DNA of 64,000 nt from Siphonodentalium dalli (Eukaryota > Mollusca > Scaphopoda > Gadilida > Siphonodentaliidae), in the NCBI GenBank assembly GCA_032622095.1, contig CP136067.1, positions 82,056,705 through 82,120,704 of the forward strand, written 5' to 3'. The translations under genes were made by a program, and so were the position numbers. Positions 53,101-62,100 of this stretch are shown here, piece after piece (position 1 is the stretch's first letter; each line of letters begins with the position of its first letter). The notes beneath the pieces were generated by a model. It was not told where the DNA came from, searched no databases, and was given only the letters and a program-made list of their open reading frames with translations.

Positions 53101-56100
53101 AATTCAGTGTGGACTCGGATTAAGAAAGTTCAGCCATCAGTGGTCAGCCTTGGTGCATTTGCCATTTGGCAAATTTGTGCATAAAGAAAGCGATGAAAGA
53201 GCTGCCTTTAGGTATAGAGGAGTTAATTACGGATGTATATGGTCACTTTAACAAGTCGTCAAAGTGTAGGAAAGCATACAAGGAGTTCCTTGATTTCACA
53301 GACACGGAACCACTTAAGATTCTGAAGCATGTTACGACTAGATGGTTAAGCTTACAGCGATGCATTCGACGGTTAAATCAGCAATGGCCAGCATTGGAAC
53401 TTTACTTTTCGGGATTAGAATTGGATACCGATCGCATTCGACGTACGGCATGCAGTTTAAAAGACATCGATATGAAGGTGTATTTCTCGTTTCTGTCATT
53501 CATTTTGGACCCTCTCAACGAATTCAATACCTTATTCCAATCGGACGAATCTATGTTAGGAGTGATGACAAAAGAAATGTGCCGATTGTTGAGGAAGTTT
53601 CTCGGGAAGTTTGTTAAATCAGCGGTGATAAAACAGTTTCCAGACTTGACGGAAGTACCATATACAGATCGACGCAATCAGCATGAAAATGAGTGAAAAC
53701 AATGTATCCGACGAAGATATGTGTCATATTTTTGCCACTGTTATAAAGTTCTATGAAGCAATTGTGGCAAAAATGATTGCTAAGTTTCCTTTCAAGGACA
53801 GTTTCATCGCGGATATGGCTATCCTAAACCCAAACAGTGAGATCAGAGACACGTTAAACCCGGAAGTGTTAATCAATGTGGCTACTCGTTTCAAACTGGA
53901 AGTAGATTACGACCTTCTGCAGGACGAGTTCAATGACTTCTCAACGGAAAATGAATTACCTACATTCAACATAGAACGTGATCGTATGGATAACTGGTGG
54001 TACAAAGTGATGCGTTTAAAAACTGCAAAAGGAAAACCGAGATTTCAACATATCAGTGTCGTAATTAAGTGTCTTCTAACTATGCCAAACAGCAATGCGG
54101 ACTCTGAACGAACTTTCTCTATAGTTCGAAAAATACAGCAATCGGCCAGAAATGACCTGAAAAACGACACTGTGTGTGCTCTCATAGCCTGCAAACTAAA
54201 CAGCAATGGCGACTGTTATGAATTGGATGTAACTAACAATATGATGAAGCTTTCAAAAACATCACTAAGTGAATACAAAGACGAACATAAATAGACACAA
54301 TTGTATTCACTCAGTGATGTGTTCAAATTGAAATAAAGCTACATCATATTGTTAGTTACATGCAATTACATAACTATATAGTGTTTTACATGTGTGTTGA
54401 TGGTCTGTGCTCTTGTTGATTGTTTAATTTGTGACATGTTGAGTTTTATATACATATATCATAATACAATTTTAAAATAATACCTGAAGTTCATCTTTAT
54501 TGGCAATGTTGGGGTATTTAAGTTGTGTCCACAATCATACAATTTTGGTACACTAAAGAAATATGGAATACCATTCCAATGACTGTCACATTTAAAGGGC
54601 AGATAAATCTTTCATATAGTTTTATGGTACCAAATATGTATGTTTTGACAACCAAATTAAATCTCACTGACAGAACCTGAAATCTCACTGACTGGCAGAG
54701 TCAATCTCACTGACAGGAAAAAATGGGGGTAACAGGTCTGAATGCCGGCTGATACGGACCCTGGCTCTTACGGACCCTGGCTCATACGGACCCTGGCTCA
54801 TACGGACCTCTGGCTGATACGGACCCTGGCTTATACGGACCCCCGGCTTATACGGACCTTGGCTCATACGGACCTCAATTAAAATACATAATTTTATTTT
54901 TTATGTTTATTTAAATAAATTTAAATATGACAATATACATACAGAGTTAACAAAAATATGATGATAACAAAAATGGAACAAAGTTACATCAGACGAACAT
55001 TATTTAAACTGGGGCGTACAGCTTGGCGGCTTCTTTTAGTAGTTTGCAGCCAATAACCTCCTGACGATGCCGAATGGTATCTCCACATGAAGCACAGTTA
55101 GACATTGTGGAATTATGCCAGTCAACAATAAATCAGTTGAATATATACCAGTTGTGTTTTTACTAACATGTTTTCATAGCAAATCAAACTCAGTGGATTC
55201 ATCCTGATCACCATTCACTGACCATTCATCCTCGCATGTCTGTTTATAAAACAATATAAAGGGATCACATACGAGTGTTTATATAACGGACAATGAATCA
55301 GTTGAAACAAGATGTGTTTTTACTAACATATTTTTGTAACAAATCAAACTCAGTGGATTCATCCTGATTACCATTCACTGACCATTTATCACCGCATGTA
55401 TGTTTATACAACGACATAAAGAGATCACACACGCGTGTTTATACAACGGCGAAGAGATTAATTAACACGATTCAATAAATGCTTTTTCAAGTCAGAACAT
55501 CACATAAATTCTCAATTAATACAGATATATGTGTGAAAAGACAATCATAATTATATATTAAATTCATAAATATAAGTTTGAAAATCACCGAAAAAATCGG
55601 TTAAATTCATAAATATAAGTTTGAAAATCACCAAAAAAATCACATAAATTCTCAATTAATACAGATACATGTGTGAAAAGACAATCATAATAATATATTA
55701 AATTCATAAATATAAGTTTGCAAATTGCATAATTTAATTGAGGTCCGTATGAGCCGGGGTCCGTATAAGCCAGGGTCCGTATCAGCCGGTGGTCCGTAAA
55801 AGCCAGGGTCCGTAAGAGCCAGGGTCCGTAAGAGCCAGGGTCCGTAAGAGCCGCATACCATAGGTCTGATGTGTACCTTGATCTTGTCTATATCATCCTT
55901 TGGTTCACAGAATTACAAGGAACAGCACCTGGTGCGTTGGGGAGAGGGTAGGACCGACATAGAGAACGCACCCAAGGATATCCCAGCTTGTGGATTCGAA
56001 GGAGAATTCTGTAAGAAAGGTGAGAAAATAAAACTTCACATAAAGGCCACCTTGGTTAACCTTTTCTATACTATAATAGATAGATTCTCCCATTCAGTTA

Positions 56101-59100
56101 TACAAGTCTACATTGGAATGGTCTATTTATCATTTGGAGGGATGTTCAGGTAATAAAAGCAGACAACAAACAGGAGAATAGATTGTAGAAGTGCGTAATG
56201 ATACATGTTATTATCTGGACATTTTAGAGAATATAGAGAATCTAAACTAAAAAAAAAAGTATCTTCGTGAAGAAGTTTTTGTAGAAACTAAATCAATTGT
56301 TAATTTGATAACAAAAATACTTTCCATAGAAGATTAGGCCTAAGCAGAATGAGGTCCCCATAGGGTGAATTTAGTGATGCTAGTCCAGAGTTTAATACAC
56401 ATAACTTTCCTTCTTCCATCTACAGTAATGCTCTAAATAATCGACTCCTTAACCACAGCAGAATTATGGGTAACTTTTCAGGATTTAGTCGGAAATATGG
56501 CTTGTTGCCATTCATTAGAAAGCTCTCACTGAGAGCTTTCCGATGAATGGAACAAGCCATATTTCCGACTAAATCCGGAAAAGTTACCCATAATTCTGCT
56601 GTGGTTAAGGAGTCGATTATTTAGAGCATTACTGTATGCATAGCCATCAAGATGGCTTTGGTACTTTTATCTTCAGTAGAAGTTTCTGATTTCCTGAGGA
56701 GGTATGTCGGTTCATGATTAATCACTTTTGCTAAAAAGAAGTAATATATAGTGTTGCTTACCAACAAAGAAGTTCAAGAACATAAAAAAGATATTAACCG
56801 CATAAAATTTGTCCTTCCACTTCATAAAAAACAACCATGTTGACATAATCCATAATTATAACGTAAGGTCTCGCCCTGTTCCAAACTCAGTCGTGAGGAT
56901 TTCCACCTGACAGTGTAAATTGTTGCATATTTAATGATGCCATTTGTCTTCTTGTGAACATAACATGTCCAAGGATTATCTCTTTGGAAATAAATCACTT
57001 CATGAATTAACTTTGTGCATGATGGTGCAAGGCTGTTTTTGGTATGAAATGACAGAACATCTTGGTACGGCCCTGGTACATCTGTCCCAATTATTTTCGC
57101 AGTGAGTTATGTTCATGCACTTGTACTTGACTTCATGAAAGAAGCAATTTCCTTTGTTTTGTTAAGCAATAAAGTAGTCACTTAAATGACAGCATATCAC
57201 TTCAAACAGGACCCAGAGGATTGTTAGTTTTTTTCTCCTGGTATTTTCCTGCACACCTGTTTGCTAAAGTGGACTTGATTGACAGTTTACATTTGAACAA
57301 ACAAAAGCATGCGCTGCATTTGTTTTACTTATGTTGACTCATATTATTGCTTCAGTTTTGATTGACACTAGAAGAGCCCCAAGAATGCTACCTGAAAAAT
57401 GGTAGTTTCCGCCACTAATTATTGATATTGTCCACTAGTCTGAACAGAATGCTTTGTTTTGTTTTCACATTAGTCTCAAGAATTAGAGGTGCATGCTGTT
57501 GCATGGTTTTATCGCATCCTTGAGCAGAACCTTGCCCATGTAATATTTTTTTCAAATGGGTGTAATATGAAATCAGTTGGTATGTGTGTTTCCCAGCTAA
57601 AAATAAAGGCCAAGTTCGAATATGGGTTCCGTCCAATTATTTTTACATGACTTGCGACCCTTTTTCAACTTACAATTTGCCTGATTTCATAGCATTTTGG
57701 TTTCCGACCGATAACCCAGTTTGGATTAATTGATCTGAACTAAAGTTACTATGTGTGTTTCTGAGCAAAAATACAGGCCAAGTTCAAACATGGATTCGTC
57801 CAATGAGTTACGACCCTTTTTGAACTGAGTTCGCCTTATTTACTAACAATTTACAAGTATTAGCTAATGGGCATATTTAGCCATGCCACACTAATGCTAT
57901 TATTGCTTCATGTACTGATACATGAAGTGATATAGGTGGCAGTGATGTAGGAATAATCTTTATGCATTCAAAGTGCATGCAATGGTCGATGGATGAACCA
58001 GCCGACCAGACATCAGTTGACATCAAACACAATATTCTTTGAGCTAAACTGCTAGTTTTGTATCCTTTTCACCCTACTACTCGTCCCTGATGTTTGATTT
58101 TACCAAAGACATGGTAATTTGATCATGCTGTTTTAGAGTTGAACTGCCTTGTAGAGTAATGCCCGAAGTATATGACCCTTTAACCACAGCAGTTCTGATC
58201 ATGGGAAATTTTTTCGGATTTTTTCGGAAATATCACTTGTTGCCATTCATCAGAAAGCTCTCACCGAGAGCTTTCCGATGAATGGCAGCAAGCCATATTT
58301 CCGACTATATCCTGAAAAATTTCCCATAATTCTGCTGTAGTTTAGGGGCCAATTATTTAGGACATTGCTGTAGGTAATGTCTTTGCAGAATGAACCATAT
58401 CAAGTCTGGATATAGTGTGTCTGACATTTGCAGAATGAGGTCCCCAGAAGGTAATTTAAGTGATGCTACCCAGTCTTCTGGGAAGTATCTATAGTCTCAA
58501 ATTTACATTGTTTTAGATTCTTTTTCACTCCTTTTCAGTTTCTATGTCCCCTAATTTGCAGAAGATAAATTGCATAATAAAGGTGACTTAAATTGGTGAA
58601 CATCACCAACTTCAACTGGGGAACTTTAATCTGATCATAGGTCACCCATGTCAGTTGAGACCTAAGCAGAATGAGGTCCCCAGAGGGTGAATTTGGTGAA
58701 GCTATCCCGATGTGTGGCATTGCGTCACTAACTTCACCCTCTGGGGACCTCATTCTACAAATGTCAGACACACTAAATCCAGACTTGAACCATATCAATT
58801 CATACGTTATTATTGGTGCATGAATGAATAATGACCTTCCTTCTTATTCACAGAGATACCTGTGGCAGCAGAAGCGGATTACACAGACACGATTGTCGGA
58901 GCAGCAGCTGGGTCCTCGGTCGTTCTCATGTTTGCTGTTGGACTACAGATCGTTCTAAAGTGAGAACTAAATTTAGCCTATCTTTGCAACAAGGCCGTGG
59001 GTTTACACATGGTTTAATTTCCCCCAAATTTCTTTTTGTGTGGTCGTCCCTAACTGTTTCCAGAACGACTACATCTTTTATAGTTTGGAACAGATATAGC

Positions 59101-62100
59101 AGGTAATCTCATTACTTAAAAAATATTATGTCAGTATCATCCAACCACAAATTGCAGCAAGTCTGATCAGAGCCAATCATAGGATAGCTGCGTGGAATGT
59201 ATGGTTGGCTCAAATTGATGTGATATTTTTTTAAAGTTATTGGATTCCTTGCTATTTTTTCCAGACTATCGTATGTGTATCTGTTCTATATAGTCTGAGT
59301 TCATCTAGACTACTAATATATGAAATAAAATAAAATTTAGTATATTGGTTTTAGACATAGGTCCTTTTCGAATATGGATGCAGTCCACAAATTTGTATCA
59401 GTAGACTTGTAGACATATTTTTATTTTTATTCAAGTTTTTTCTTTCAAAGACTTGACTTATGATTCGATAGAGGACTGTTAGCTAGTGTCTGGCGGCAGC
59501 CCTAATCCTCTTTAACTTAGCTGTTTATTGATGGATTTTGATAAATTTTGGTATGTGAGTTTATATCCATATGCGACAACTGCACACAGAAAATCGTGCC
59601 TACCCCTACTTTCTTGCCAGAGTTATGGTCCTTTATATTTAAAGCAAAATTTTGGCAATTAGTGCGGTAACTTGAACAAACGTCAACCTATTTTATTCAT
59701 ATTTAGGATATGGATCTTTCACAACAGTATCTCGACTGACTTGAAAACATGCATGTTTGTTTGATTTTTTTACCTGACAATGGCCCTTTGTGTATTTTTT
59801 TTCAATTTTTAGGCTGTTATTTTGATAACTTGAACAAATATCAACAGATTGCATTCATAGTTGATTTATGGATGTTTCACAACAGTATCTCGGTCAAGTT
59901 CAAAACCAGGTTTATCTGATTTTGTTTATCAGAATTATGTCCCTTTGTTTATATATTTTTAGCAATTTATAGACTGTTGGTGTGAAAACTATTTCGAAAA
60001 GCCATGCATTACACATACCAACACCAATGATTGCTTTGTTCATTAAAGTTAAATTCTTGTCCAACTTCATTGCACTAACGTAAATAGACACAAAAACAAA
60101 ATGGAAAATTGGGGAACTATATTTTCCATCGCCATCCAGAGCGCGCAATATACTGTTGTATATGGTTGTGAAGTGTCTCAGCCAATGCTGTAAATATATG
60201 CATTTGGCAGCTTCTTTTAAAGATTTGTATTTGTTAAAGAGGCATAAAGCTCTATTTTTTTTCATGTGATATACAAGATCTTCAACTTGTTATGTTGGGA
60301 TATATCCATCATAACTCGTTGGAGATCCTCTATATATTAGTTATTCAATAGCTTTGATATATTGTATATGAATTACGCACATGAAAATGCAAGTCAAGAT
60401 TGAATCTGGATTTGGTCAGAGTTATTGCTCCTTTTCAACTTAGAATTTGCTGAATATTTTTGTTTCCTTTTTATAACTCTAGTTATGTTTATTGTGTGAT
60501 ATATGTGTGTACTAGATACATACCTACTTTAGTGTACTGGCAGGTGGACATGATTCATGACTTCACCACCAAGGTAACTTGTCTATATTATTGGCAGGAG
60601 ATACAGACGACAGCGCTCTCTACAGAGTATGATCTGGCAGGTTAAAATTGAAGAAATTGACTTCATGACTGCAGTCCTCGCTGGCAGTGTCAGGGTCAGT
60701 AATGTTTAATTGTTTACATTAAAAATAAAAACAATTTGTTGTGTTATAATGCAATATTTTTGTTGTAAACATGACGGGGAAAAAACGCAAAACTCCAGGC
60801 TCTCTTGGGCTTTCTAGACGCTACACGGCAAGGTGCTCTGGGGCTCTCTGAATGCTAAAGGGTTAATAGAGGAGAGGAGTTTGATTTCCTTGATTGTATA
60901 ATCGAGAATCGTAAAATTTCAAGTTTATATGCAACGACAGAACTATAAAAATTTAAAAACTACACTTTCTCTGAAAATGGCTTTCATGACATTATAACAC
61001 TCAGGTGACAATATATTTGCCACGATTTCAGTCAAGCTTCAGAAACCTTGGTCGAACACGACGATTCTCTAAAAAGACTCAATTGAAGGAAATTGTCGAC
61101 CACCTTGATGAGATTGATGCAGCTCACCCGAGGCTAGAAGCAAACACGACCTTATTTGGATCTGTAGCCTATGTCAGAGGTCAGTTCACATAATAGCTCT
61201 GAGGTTGCAAGATGTTTTCTTTATAACTTTCCTGGTGAATAGTGTCCTAGTTCTCAACTAGGGCCCTACGAATAAACGTGATCCTGAATAGTCTTCAATA
61301 TCCAATTTGTCCCCATCATTGATACTATATATGTTGGACGTTTTGCTCAGGGTGATGATGAAATATATGAGTGACGGGTCCGTGAAATTTGTCACGTTAA
61401 TTTTGTATTATTAGAGGTTAATCGATTCACTGTGCTATTTGTCTTGCCGGACATCGCACCTGTAATTTAAATTTTTTGGGAGCCAACAGCAGTGCAACTT
61501 GGCTCTACATAGTGAGCTATGAAGATCTTATCCATGACAAGGGTTAACAGTTACAAATCCCAAATTGCAAACATCAGCGATATCTTTGTAATATATCAAC
61601 AATGTAAATTTTACGGAATTTAGCAAACACCATTTGAAGGGCGATGAACCGTCTCTTGGTTAGCACATGTCCGTTTGGTCCATGATAGAATAATTCAGTA
61701 TTGATCAAGTGGTATACACAATGTACATCCTGGGTGTTTTCAAGTTGTATCTGTGTTCTAAACTGAAGAATCATGTTATATGTGATTGTTTTTTATTTCA
61801 AAATATTTCCGACCATCTACAAAATGGGGTTCATCCAACCTTGCAACATCAATATTGTGTCTTCATTTAAAGGTAAGCAAGCAGTATATAGGGCACCTCC
61901 CTTTTTCAAAATTGAAAGACTAGAATAAGCAAAATTTAAAGTCGTCGTTATGGGACAATTAAATTTCCCAACTTCTGATTACTAGTACAACAATACTTTT
62001 ATTATTCAGGGAGTCTTGTGTCAGTTAAAAAGATGGCTAGGAAGAGTATCAATGTTACAAAGGATATATGCCAAGAACTAAACAAGGTAAAAACACAGTG

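Noticed and set aside
52684-53184. Separate genes for each hAT ORF segment
   Set aside because: The segments are consecutive parts of one transposase; homology continues across the frame changes, so they are one broken gene.
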